Assembly: GCF_900167105.1 (NCBI RefSeq)
Contig: NZ_FUXE01000014.1
Coordinates: 1 to 62,449, forward strand
Length of the DNA: 62,449 nt
Direction: 5' to 3'
From: Porphyromonas circumdentaria
Lineage (GTDB): Bacteria; Bacteroidota; Bacteroidia; Bacteroidales; Porphyromonadaceae
The notes under the pieces were generated by a model. It saw nothing but the letters and a program-made list of their open reading frames with translations, was not told where the DNA came from and did not search any database. Every line of letters starts with the position of its first letter. Within the stretch, counting starts at the first letter, position 1. This document shows, in pieces, positions 45,565 to 54,127 of the stretch. The position numbers and the translations under genes were made by a program.

Positions 45565-46458
45565 ATGAAAGGGATTGTTCTTGCAGGGGGATCTGGCACA
45601 CGCCTCTACCCCATAACCAAGGGTGTTAGTAAGCAACTACTACCCGTATTCGATAAACCTATGGTTTACTACCCTATCAGCACACTGATGCAGGCAGGGA
45701 TACGAGATATTCTTATTATAACAACCCCCGAAGATATGCCCTCTTTCCGTCGTTTGTTGGGAGATGGTAGCGATTTTGGTATACGATTAAGTTATGCAGA
45801 ACAACCCTCTCCCGATGGTTTAGCCCAAGCGTTTCTGATCGGGGAGCAATTCATTGCCCAAGACCCTGTGTGTCTCGTTTTGGGAGATAATATCTTCTAT
45901 GGTGCTGGCTTTACACCTCTTTTGCAGAAAGCCGTGAAGCGCGTGAAGGAAGAAAACAAGGGAACTATCTTTGGCTACAGGGTTAGTGATCCTCGACGCT
46001 ATGGGGTAGCCTCTTTCGATGCGAATAGGAAACTTATCGCCATCGAAGAAAAACCCAAAAAACCTCAAAGCAATTACGCTGTTACAGGGCTCTATTTCTA
46101 CCCCAACGAAGTGGTAAAAATAGCACATAATATTAAGCCCTCTGCTCGCGGAGAACTGGAAATAACCTCTGTCAATCAAACCTTTTTGGAGCAACAGATG
46201 CTTCACTTAGAACTTTTGGGACAGGGTTTTACATGGTTAGATACAGGTACCCACGACTCTCTGAGCGAAGCCTCTACCTTCATAGAAGTAATAGAGAAAC
46301 GACAAGGGCTAAAAATTGCTTGCTTGGAAGAGATCGCCTTTCGCAACCAATGGCTATCTGCCGAGCAAATACGAGACATTGCACAACCCATGAAGAAAAA
46401 TGGCTATGGGCAGTACCTGCTATCTCTTATAGAAACTAAGAACGATTTGAACGATTAA
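45565..46458 (+). CDS. rfbA: Glucose-1-phosphate thymidylyltransferase
   Basis: Makes dTDP-glucose from glucose 1-phosphate and dTTP, first step of dTDP-rhamnose synthesis. 297 residues from [16 protein letters not shown] (nucleotide loop 6-14), [60 protein letters not shown] and [12 protein letters not shown]. The frame extends four codons to a TTG, but ATG 45565 gives the family start. rfbB follows after 2 bases. rfbC and rfbD, needed to finish dTDP-rhamnose, are not in the window. Confidence 0.95.
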   Translation: MKGIVLAGGSGTRLYPITKGVSKQLLPVFDKPMVYYPISTLMQAGIRDILIITTPEDMPSFRRLLGDGSDFGIRLSYAEQPSPDGLAQAFLIGEQFIAQDPVCLVLGDNIFYGAGFTPLLQKAVKRVKEENKGTIFGYRVSDPRRYGVASFDANRKLIAIEEKPKKPQSNYAVTGLYFYPNEVVKIAHNIKPSARGELEITSVNQTFLEQQMLHLELLGQGFTWLDTGTHDSLSEASTFIEVIEKRQGLKIACLEEIAFRNQWLSAEQIRDIAQPMKKNGYGQYLLSLIETKNDLND

Positions 46459-46460
46459 AT

Positions 46461-47507
46461 ATGGCTATCCTAATCACTGGCGGTGCTGGTTTTATAGGCT
46501 CTCACGTAGTACGTTACTTTGTGCAAAACTACCCTCAAGAGAGGATTATCAACTTAGACAATCTCACTTATGCGGCCAATATGGCCAACTTAGACACCAT
46601 AAAAAATGCTCCCAACTATCGTTTCGTGGCGGGAGATATTAGTGATGCTCTTTTATTGCAAAAGTTGTTTGCCGAGGAAAATATAAAGGGCATTATCCAT
46701 TTAGCTGCCGAAAGTCACGTCGATCGCTCTATAGAGACCCCTCTTCTTTTTGCCCAAACCAATGTTATGGGTACCCTAACACTACTCGATGTGGCTCACA
46801 AAAATTGGAAAAAATCGGCTACAAAAGGGCGTTTCTATCATATATCTACAGACGAGGTTTACGGCTCTCTACCTCTTTCTGGAGGACTTTTCACCGAAGA
46901 GACTCCCTACAAGCCTCAAAGTCCCTACTCTGCGGCGAAAGCTTCGAGTGATCACTTCGTAAGAGCCTACCATAATACTTATGGTATGGATACGGTTATC
47001 AGTAATTGCTCCAATAACTACGGGCCTTACCAATTTCCAGAGAAATTAATTCCTCTTTTTATACATAACATCTGTACCGAACAGTCCTTACCCGTATATG
47101 GTACAGGGGAAAATGTTCGAGACTGGCTCTATGTAGAAGATCATGTCAGAGCCATAGATCTTGTTTATAGAAAAGGGGAAAGCGGGGCAACCTATAATAT
47201 AGGGGGAAACAACGAGCGTAAAAACATTGATTTGATTCACTCGTTAATCCAAATAACCGATCAATTATTAGGGCGTCCAGAGGGTTACTCTTCCCAACTT
47301 ATAACCTACGTAGAGGACAGAGCTGGACACGACCTTCGTTATGCCATAGATGCCTCAAAAATCGAGCAAGAGATGGGCTGGGCTCCTCAAGTCTCTTTTG
47401 AAGAGGGGCTAAAAAGAACCATCGTCTGGTATTTGGGAAATAGAGATTGGCTCGACAACATAAGTTCTGGTTCTTATAGACTATACAATGAGCAATTTCG
47501 CAAGTGA
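46461..47507 (+). CDS. rfbB: dTDP-glucose 4,6-dehydratase
   Basis: Extended short-chain dehydrogenase giving dTDP-4-keto-6-deoxyglucose. 348 residues: NAD loop TGGAGFIGSH (6-15), STDEVYGSL (129-137; Asp and Glu of the active site), and the catalytic pair Tyr156/Lys160 in YSAAK. NNYGPYQFPEKLIPLFI and GTGENVRDWLYVEDH follow. Translation is likely coupled to rfbA. Product would feed rhamnose or another deoxysugar of LPS O-chain or surface glycan. Confidence 0.95.
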   Translation: MAILITGGAGFIGSHVVRYFVQNYPQERIINLDNLTYAANMANLDTIKNAPNYRFVAGDISDALLLQKLFAEENIKGIIHLAAESHVDRSIETPLLFAQTNVMGTLTLLDVAHKNWKKSATKGRFYHISTDEVYGSLPLSGGLFTEETPYKPQSPYSAAKASSDHFVRAYHNTYGMDTVISNCSNNYGPYQFPEKLIPLFIHNICTEQSLPVYGTGENVRDWLYVEDHVRAIDLVYRKGESGATYNIGGNNERKNIDLIHSLIQITDQLLGRPEGYSSQLITYVEDRAGHDLRYAIDASKIEQEMGWAPQVSFEEGLKRTIVWYLGNRDWLDNISSGSYRLYNEQFRK

Positions 47508-47544
47508 ATGCTCTTGGCAACAAGCATATCCGATTAGCTTTTAG

Positions 47545-48765
47545 ATGAAAGATTTTATTCTTACCACTACACAAGGAGAGAGAGCTGTTCTCGTAGGCCT
47601 TATAACCCCTAAGGTTACAGAACAGCAAGCAAAAGATTATCTCGACGAACTCGCCTTTCTATCCGAAACGGCTGGGGTGCAACCCGTAAAAAGTTTCGTG
47701 CAGAAGCTCGACATGGCACACTCCAGTACTTTTGTTGGGAAAGGCAAACTAAACGAAATAGCCCAATACATCGAAGAAGAAGGGATTGATATGGCTATAT
47801 TCGACGACGAACTTTCCCCTAAACAACTCAGAAACATCGAAGCAACCCTTAAGGTACGCATTCTCGATCGCACAAGTCTTATCCTCGATATTTTTGCGAC
47901 TCGTGCACAAACAGCACACGCCAAAACACAGGTAGAGTTGGCACAATACAGATATATGTTACCCCGCCTGACCCGACTTTGGACACACTTAGAGCGACAA
48001 CGAGGTGGCGTAGGGATGCGCGGCCCTGGGGAAACGCAGTTGGAAACAGACAAACGTATCATTCTGGACCGTATAAGTAAACTAAAAGAGGAGCTAAAGC
48101 AGATAGACAGGCAGAAAAGTGTACAGCGCAAAAACCGAGGTAAAATGGTGCGCGTTGCTCTGGTCGGTTATACCAATGTAGGCAAATCGACCCTGATGAA
48201 TGTGCTCTCCAAAAGCGATGTTTTTGCCGAGAATAAATTGTTTGCAACGCTTGACACCACGGTTCGCAAAGTGATTTTGCACAATCTCCCTTTTTTGGTA
48301 AGTGACACGGTGGGCTTTATCCGTAAACTTCCTACGGAACTTATTGAGAGTTTCAAAAGCACTTTGGATGAGGTCCGTGAAGCCGATCTTCTGGTTCATG
48401 TGGTAGATATTAGCCACCCCGACTTTGAGTCTCAAATAAATGTGGTAGAGAACACCCTCAGAGATCTCTTAGGGAAAGAGGAAAAGCCTCAAATACTTCT
48501 ATTCAATAAGATAGATGCCTTTACCTACACTCCCAAGGAGGAAGACGATTTAACCCCTCGTTCGCGAGAAAATTACAGTAGGGAAGAATTGGAGCGAAGT
48601 TGGATGGCCAAAATGGGGCGTAACTGTCTCTTTGTTTCTGCCCATACGGGAGATGGTATAGAGGCACTAAAGTCCATGCTCTATGAGAGGGTAAAAGAGA
48701 TTCACATTCGCCGCTACCCGTACAATGACTTCTTGTTTCAAGACTACGAAGGGTTGGAGGAATAA
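47545..48765 (+). CDS. hflX: GTPase HflX
   Basis: Ribosome-associated GTPase that splits stalled 70S ribosomes under stress. 406 residues: N-terminal HflX domain (about 15-165; VGKGKLNEIAQYIEEE, FDDELSPKQLRNIE, LTRLWTHLERQRGGVGMRGPGETQLETD), coiled coil (about 170-200), GTP-binding domain with G1 GYTNVGKST (208-216), G3 DTVGFIRKLP, and G4 NKID. Starts 37 bases after rfbB, so it may share that transcript. Length and domain order are normal. Confidence 0.95.
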   Translation: MKDFILTTTQGERAVLVGLITPKVTEQQAKDYLDELAFLSETAGVQPVKSFVQKLDMAHSSTFVGKGKLNEIAQYIEEEGIDMAIFDDELSPKQLRNIEATLKVRILDRTSLILDIFATRAQTAHAKTQVELAQYRYMLPRLTRLWTHLERQRGGVGMRGPGETQLETDKRIILDRISKLKEELKQIDRQKSVQRKNRGKMVRVALVGYTNVGKSTLMNVLSKSDVFAENKLFATLDTTVRKVILHNLPFLVSDTVGFIRKLPTELIESFKSTLDEVREADLLVHVVDISHPDFESQINVVENTLRDLLGKEEKPQILLFNKIDAFTYTPKEEDDLTPRSRENYSREELERSWMAKMGRNCLFVSAHTGDGIEALKSMLYERVKEIHIRRYPYNDFLFQDYEGLEE

Positions 48766-48862
48766 AAGCTTCTTCCTCGACATTTTCTGCATGCCTCAGA
48801 AGTTGCAGAAGAAAGTTACTTCCCATACCTCTGCAGCAATGTATTGATATTTTTCTTAGATA

Positions 48863-48896
48863 ATTGTTCCAATTTGTCTGGGTAGTTGTATATTTG
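48863..48896 (+). promoter_or_regulatory. Putative promoter upstream of the anchored protein / DUF3822 / rsmD operon
   Basis: ATTG (48863-48866), 22 bases, TATATTTG (48889-48896). Transcription would begin near 48904, giving a leader of about 100 bases that contains a stem GTGTCCAC (48935-48942) / GTGGGCAC (48952-48959) without a T run. The gap from hflX is 236 bases. Confidence 0.55.
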
Positions 48897-49001
48897 CGGA
48901 GTAAAAGGGCTTAGTAAAGCTAAAAAGTTCGTCCGTGTCCACCTTGAGACAGTGGGCACCTTTGGGCTAACACAGAATATAAATAGTAAATAATCATAAA
49001 G

Positions 49002-49643
49002 ATGAAGGTTGTAGTAAAAATACTAATCGGTTTGGCCGTTATAGTACTTGCTTATTTGTGCGTGATGAGTATTTTCACTCCAGAGCAGTTTAACAAAGAG
49101 CAAAGAAGACGCGAAGCTCTAATACAAAAACGACTAAAAGAGATTGCTACTTATGAGTTGGCTTACCGTGAAGCCTATGGTAAGTTTGCTTCGTCAGAAG
49201 AGTTGGTACAATTTCTCACAGATGGGAAAATTTTCGTCATTAAGGCTGAGGGAGATTATACCGACGAAATGTTTGAGAAAGGTCTTACAGAGGCACAAGC
49301 AGCCAAGCAAGGTCTCATTAAACGTGACACGATATACGTTAGTGCCAAAGACTCTCTTCTTAAGAATGGAGAAAACCCTGCAGAGATTATTCTTGTTCCT
49401 GAGTTTCCACAACATCAAATAGAGATTCAGGCATCTGTAATTCCTCAAGAAGTAGGAAATGACACCATCAATATGGCTGTATTCCAAGCGGGAGTTCCCA
49501 TGGAAGTCTACTTACAAGGTATGGATCGTCAAATACTCGACAACAAGATTCGTGATGCAAAAAGTCGTAACAACGGAAAGGGTTATCCTGGCCTTGTTAT
49601 AGGTTCTTTAGAAGAGTTTAAGAGCACTGGTAACTGGGAGTAA
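49002..49643 (+). CDS. Membrane-anchored hypothetical protein
   Basis: 213 residues: one N-terminal membrane segment (about 5-25; KILIGLAVIVLAYLCVMSIF), a short charged helix (30-55; FNKEQRRREALIQKRLKEIA), and an extracytoplasmic mixed domain with ELAYREAYGKFASSEELVQF and FPQHQIEIQASVIP. The YELAYREAYGKFASSLEELV-like stretch resembles pilin-like and secretion-associated proteins, but no family is certain. Its stop TAA is directly followed by the ATG of the DUF3822 gene, so the two are coupled; rsmD closes the operon. Confidence 0.8.
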   Translation: MKVVVKILIGLAVIVLAYLCVMSIFTPEQFNKEQRRREALIQKRLKEIATYELAYREAYGKFASSEELVQFLTDGKIFVIKAEGDYTDEMFEKGLTEAQAAKQGLIKRDTIYVSAKDSLLKNGENPAEIILVPEFPQHQIEIQASVIPQEVGNDTINMAVFQAGVPMEVYLQGMDRQILDNKIRDAKSRNNGKGYPGLVIGSLEEFKSTGNWE

Positions 49644-50477
49644 ATGGCTGAAAGCAGCAACGAAAAGCCAGCTCCATTTCTTTCAGAGGCGGAAGCTGAA
49701 AAGTATACAATGTCCATCTGCATTTATGTAGATGGACTTGCTTTTTTCATACGCTCTTTTGAAACAGGAGATTTGTTGCATTCCGAAAGACTCTTCTTCA
49801 ATAAGAAAAAAGGACACTCTCTTGAAAGCAGACTGAGTGAGTTGATATACAACCACCCACTACTAACTTTCCCCTACCGAGACGTAACCATCACCTATCG
49901 CGAAGACTACTTTATTCTCACTCCTCCAGGAATAGTGATCGAAGGTAAAGAGGAATTATGGGTATCCTCTACGCTTATGCTACAGGGAGAGAACTCCTCT
50001 CCCATAGCTACCTACCCTATCAATGAGTATGGGGTACACATGGTAACCTGCTGGTCGCAAGAAGCCTACTCTTTTTTGAAAAGGACGTATCCCTACAGAA
50101 CTATCGAAGCTGCAGCAGTTTCTCAACTAAAAGAGGCTATTAGCACTTCTCGTAAAGAGCCTCGAGCACAACTCTTTGTGTTCATTGAAAACAAGCGTAT
50201 CAATGTTATTGCTTGTTATAAAGGAGAGATTCTTTTGGCCAATAAGTTTCAGCTCTTCCCTACTCTATCTCACCAGGTTATCGCAGATCAAATCCTTTTT
50301 TATATTGGATCTGTCCTTAGTGCTTTATCTCACACTCCGCACACTGTAGAAGAGAGTATTATCATACTACACTATAGCGAGCAAATACCTCAAGAAGAGA
50401 CAAAAAAAATTGGACTGGCATTGGCAGAAAGCATTCCGCCTTTAGATGTCGAATATAAGTGGGGAGTCTCTTTCTAA
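49644..50477 (+). CDS. DUF3822-family protein
   Basis: 277 residues, cytosolic, no signal peptide. The layout matches DUF3822 (actin-like ATPase-fold hints): MSICIYVDGLAFFIRSFETGD, DVTITYREDYFILTPPGI, YPYRTIEAAAVSQLKEAI, LFVFIENKRINVIACYKGEI, LANKFQLFPTLSHQVIADQI, EESIIILHYSEQIPQEE. In Bacteroidota this family is found beside rsmD, as here (17-base gap). It begins at the base after the upstream stop. Function is unknown; a link with rsmD is inferred from context only. Confidence 0.85.
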   Translation: MAESSNEKPAPFLSEAEAEKYTMSICIYVDGLAFFIRSFETGDLLHSERLFFNKKKGHSLESRLSELIYNHPLLTFPYRDVTITYREDYFILTPPGIVIEGKEELWVSSTLMLQGENSSPIATYPINEYGVHMVTCWSQEAYSFLKRTYPYRTIEAAAVSQLKEAISTSRKEPRAQLFVFIENKRINVIACYKGEILLANKFQLFPTLSHQVIADQILFYIGSVLSALSHTPHTVEESIIILHYSEQIPQEETKKIGLALAESIPPLDVEYKWGVSF

Positions 50478-50494
50478 CCTCTTAAACTATTCTT

Positions 50495-51049
50495 ATGCGC
50501 ATCATAGGTGGAAAATATGGTCGTAGAAGGTTTATCCTTCCTAAAAGGCTTAAACTCCGCCCCACGACCGATATGGCAAAAGAGGCTCTATTTGCCTCTC
50601 TTGATGCATCTATAACACTTGAAGGGATCGAAGTTTTAGATCTTTTCTGCGGTACGGGAAGCATCGGTATTGAGTTTGTATCTCGTGGAGCGTTACAAGT
50701 AACCATGGTAGACAAAGCCCCCAGACACATCGCTTTCATACGTGAGGTTATTAAAACCATCGGAGCAGAAAAGGAGGCAAAAACACTTGTAAAAGATGTC
50801 CGCTCTTTCATAGAACAAGCAAAAGAAAAAGATCAATCTTTCGACATTATATTCGCAGATCCTCCCTACGATTTACCTTGGTTGTCTGAACTTCCCAATC
50901 TTATTCTCTCCACCTCTCTTCTCAAAAGAGATGCCCTCCTCATATTGGAGCACCCCTCTTCCTACGACTTTTCAGAAAATCCTTTCTTTCTGAAGCATAA
51001 AAACTATAGTGCGGTAAACTTCTCTTTTTTCTCTCCAGCAAGAGGTTGA
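50495..51049 (+). CDS. rsmD: 16S rRNA (guanine966-N2)-methyltransferase
   Basis: SAM-dependent methyltransferase acting on the 30S subunit. 184 residues, family size: MRIIGGKYGRRRF, LRPTTDMAKEALFASL, SAM loop LDLFCGTGSIGIE (48-60), catalytic DPPY (122-125), and the C-terminal LILEHPSS. Last gene of the plus-strand operon, convergent with cls; 189 bases separate their stops and contain only a weak 5-bp hairpin. Confidence 0.95.
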   Translation: MRIIGGKYGRRRFILPKRLKLRPTTDMAKEALFASLDASITLEGIEVLDLFCGTGSIGIEFVSRGALQVTMVDKAPRHIAFIREVIKTIGAEKEAKTLVKDVRSFIEQAKEKDQSFDIIFADPPYDLPWLSELPNLILSTSLLKRDALLILEHPSSYDFSENPFFLKHKNYSAVNFSFFSPARG

Positions 51050-51238
51050 GCATTACGTGTGTCACTATAAAGTCACTCTGTTTTTTAACTTGCCCTCACA
51101 CCGACCCCGTAGCCCCATGATAAGTTTGTGTTTACACGTAAAAATCGAAGAGAGATGCAAACCTCCACACAAATTGAACGGATAAAAACAAAAGAGAAGA
51201 ATAGAGATCCTCTGCTTGAGAGAGTGTTCCAAAAACAC

Positions 51239-52666
51239 CTACAAAAGAGGAGAAAAAAGACGGAAAAAGCTTTCCTTTAGCTTCTGGATACGAGATCTTT
51301 GACTCCAAGTAGTAAAGTCGAGCTCTTCGCTACGAGCAAGGTCATCAAAGAAATTGGCATTAACCCGCTCAGCGAATTCGTCGCTATAAAAGAGTGCAGT
51401 GCTTTCAAAATTATGTTCGAAACTTCGAAAGTCCATATTGGCAGATCCAATAAAAGAGAGCTCATTGTCAATTGTAAGAAGCTTAGAATGTAAGAAGCCA
51501 TCTTTATAAAGATAAACTTTAACACCTGCCATCAAAAGCTCTTCGATATACGAAAGGGAGGCATATTGTGTGGGAAGAGAATCTCCCTTTCCTGGTAATA
51601 TTAAACGGACATCAAGTCCTCCCAATGCGGCTATCGTCAAAGCATGATTCAAAGTAGCTGTTGGTAGAAAGTAGGGAGTTTCTATATATACGCTGTGCGA
51701 TGCACGCAATATCATACCTATAACTGCTTGTTCGATAGAACGCCATGCCCCAAAAGGAGTTCCCAAAACCAGCTGCATCGGAATTGTTCTATTACCCATC
51801 TTCAGAAATTCTGGTAGAAAATAATCGTGAAAATAAACAACCCTCCTTGTTACCAAGTACCAATCTATAAGGAAAGAACTCTGTAGTTCAGACACAGCAG
51901 GCCCTGTGATGCGTACATGTGTATCTCGCCAGGGTCCCAGTTCATTCCCTTTATAGTATCGGTTAGCGATATTCATTCCTCCTATATAACCAATTCTACC
52001 ATCAATAATGGTCAATTTCCTGTGATTGCGGTAGTTTACTTTTGATGTGAAGAATGGGAAAACAACTTTCATGAAAGGATAGATTTGTATCCCATTATCC
52101 CTTAAACGACGAAGGAATCTACCTTTTGTTTTCCAAGAGCCTACATCATCATAAAGCACTCGTACCTTGACCCCCTCTTTTGCCTTCTTTATCAAAAGAG
52201 ATGCAAAGCGTTCCCCCAGTTCATCACTATCAAAGGCGTAGTACTCTAAATGTATATGATGCGAAGCTTGCTCTATATCTCGTAATAAGCTTTCGAACTT
52301 ATCCCTACCTCGAACAAACAATGTAGCCTCATCAACAGGCAGTAAAGGTGCATTGGAAATACTCTTACATAATTGGACTAACGGGTGATAAGCAACTGGT
52401 ATCTGCTCTATAAGTTCTCTGTCTGTATGTTCCCCAAAAGAGTAAGGAAGGCTACTTAGACGATGATATACCTTACGATGAATCATACTTACATGTCTCA
52501 AGTCCTGTCCGAATAGAAAGTAAAAAACTATCCCTACAATAGGAACCAACAAAACGACTACTACCCAAGATATTGCCTTTATTGGATTACGATTTTCGGC
52601 AATAACCACTATGGCAATAGTCAGGACTATTATTCCGTAAAGTATACTCAAAATGAGCGAAAGCAT
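51239..52666 (-). CDS. cls: Cardiolipin synthase (phospholipase D type)
   Basis: 475 residues in the inner membrane: two N-terminal membrane segments (about 1-55; ILSILYGIIVLTIAIVVIAE, ISWVVVVLLVPIVGIVFYFL) and two phospholipase D motifs: NHRKLTIIDGRIGYIGG (about 218-234) and HSKLLTIDNELSFIGSANMD (about 394-413). It makes cardiolipin from two phosphatidylglycerols, or other phosphatidyl transfers. 188 bases separate it from the permease gene upstream, so it may be a separate unit. Confidence 0.94.
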   Translation of the reverse strand: MLSLILSILYGIIVLTIAIVVIAENRNPIKAISWVVVVLLVPIVGIVFYFLFGQDLRHVSMIHRKVYHRLSSLPYSFGEHTDRELIEQIPVAYHPLVQLCKSISNAPLLPVDEATLFVRGRDKFESLLRDIEQASHHIHLEYYAFDSDELGERFASLLIKKAKEGVKVRVLYDDVGSWKTKGRFLRRLRDNGIQIYPFMKVVFPFFTSKVNYRNHRKLTIIDGRIGYIGGMNIANRYYKGNELGPWRDTHVRITGPAVSELQSSFLIDWYLVTRRVVYFHDYFLPEFLKMGNRTIPMQLVLGTPFGAWRSIEQAVIGMILRASHSVYIETPYFLPTATLNHALTIAALGGLDVRLILPGKGDSLPTQYASLSYIEELLMAGVKVYLYKDGFLHSKLLTIDNELSFIGSANMDFRSFEHNFESTALFYSDEFAERVNANFFDDLARSEELDFTTWSQRSRIQKLKESFFRLFSPLL

Positions 52667-52854
52667 TTTTACAACGTCTAGAGAATACTATTTTTCATTC
52701 TATAAAACACAAAAGAAAGAGAGTTTGCCACACTTTCAAGAGCACAAATGTAAGTAATTTTAAACAGATACTATTTTATCCTATATCTTAATCAGACATA
52801 TTTAAGAGGGAAAAGAAAGAATAAAGAAAGATGAAGATCTCCCTTTTTTGAATT

Positions 52855-54105
52855 CTATTGATTAAAACGAATTGTCTCTATCGAGCGTATACGAGCTATT
52901 ATACGTATGGGAAGTAACAAGAAAAGCATTGAGAGAACAAATGTTCCGCTATTAACAACTACAAACCCTGTCCAATTCCAAGAGACAGGTACTTTGGAAA
53001 GATAGTATGACGAGGGATCTAAAGAAAAAATACCCGTCTCTTTTTGAATTATAGCGATGCTTATGGCAATCAGATTTCCCCAAAGCATTCCTCTACCAAT
53101 AATAAAAGTGGCTAAATAGAGGAACATAGAACGAAAAGTGTGTTGTGTCGCACCCAATGCCTTCAATAGGCCTATCATTTGGGTTCTATCTAAAATGAGT
53201 ATCAGGAGCCCTGTTATAAGGGTAAAAGCGGCAACTAACGAAAGCAAAGTCAAGAGCAAAAGGATGTTGGAGTCCAACATATCCAACCAAACAAAGATAC
53301 TGGGTAGTGTCTCTTCTGCATAATTCCAGCCTACAGATTGTTGAGTAATCTCTGTTCTGTTGGAAAGCAGCTCTACAATCTTTTCAAGGGAAAGAGTGAC
53401 ATGAGAATAGGAATTGAAAAAAATCTGTAGACGAGAAAGTTCTTCCTCTTGTAAATGAAGAGCCTTGCCAATAGGGGCAATCGGTGCAATTACTACGGAA
53501 CCACCTATCTGGGGAATGTCAACAATGCCAGCAAGAGTAAAGGAACGCACTGTAATATCTTTAGAAGTAAGATAAAGAGCTACACGATCTCCAACATTTA
53601 GATTTAGTTTCTGTGCCGTTTCTCGAGGTAGCAAAATGGGATTATGTAGAGTGTCTGTACCATCAAAGGAGGGGATATTCCCCGACAAAAGAAAATCTTT
53701 AGCCCTCTTAAAACTTGTACCCGAATTAACTGCAGTTATAATTACGCCCTCGTAACTCTCTTTCGTTTTCAAAATCCCTGCCGTCTGTATTACTCTGCGT
53801 ACATCTCGCACCCCCTCAACCTGACGTAAAGAGGAGAAAACAGCATCAGACACTTGAAAAAAATCAGGCGTTGTAGCCTCTCCCATGTGTCTACTTAGAA
53901 TGAGGTCTCCCGTTAAAAGGGTTACCTTGACGCGCACCTCTTGCCTAAAACCAGTCCCTACAAAGACCGTTAGCAACATTACCACCAAGCTGAGAGCTAT
54001 GCCCGATATGGTAAAACGCAAAAGAGTCGTTACAGATCGCTCCTTAGCCTCTCGTTTACGAGAAAGTCTGCGAGCAACAAACCATGCGAAACGACTATTT
54101 TTCAT
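52855..54105 (-). CDS. LolC/LolE-like ABC transporter permease (FtsX family)
   Basis: 416 residues: N-terminal basic segment FVARRLSRKREAKERS, membrane segment 1 (about 30-52; FTISGIALSLVVMLLTVFVG), a large periplasmic MacB-like domain (about 55-265), and three C-terminal membrane segments (about 275-410) of the FtsX type, with LLILILDRTQMIGLLKALGA. This layout matches lipoprotein-releasing permeases that move outer-membrane lipoproteins. The ABC-F ATPase upstream is not its partner by type; a LolD gene is not in the window. 22 bases after the ABC-F gene. Confidence 0.87.
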   Translation of the reverse strand: MKNSRFAWFVARRLSRKREAKERSVTTLLRFTISGIALSLVVMLLTVFVGTGFRQEVRVKVTLLTGDLILSRHMGEATTPDFFQVSDAVFSSLRQVEGVRDVRRVIQTAGILKTKESYEGVIITAVNSGTSFKRAKDFLLSGNIPSFDGTDTLHNPILLPRETAQKLNLNVGDRVALYLTSKDITVRSFTLAGIVDIPQIGGSVVIAPIAPIGKALHLQEEELSRLQIFFNSYSHVTLSLEKIVELLSNRTEITQQSVGWNYAEETLPSIFVWLDMLDSNILLLLTLLSLVAAFTLITGLLILILDRTQMIGLLKALGATQHTFRSMFLYLATFIIGRGMLWGNLIAISIAIIQKETGIFSLDPSSYYLSKVPVSWNWTGFVVVNSGTFVLSMLFLLLPIRIIARIRSIETIRFNQ

Positions 54106-54127
54106 TCAGGAAGCAGTGTAAGACAAA

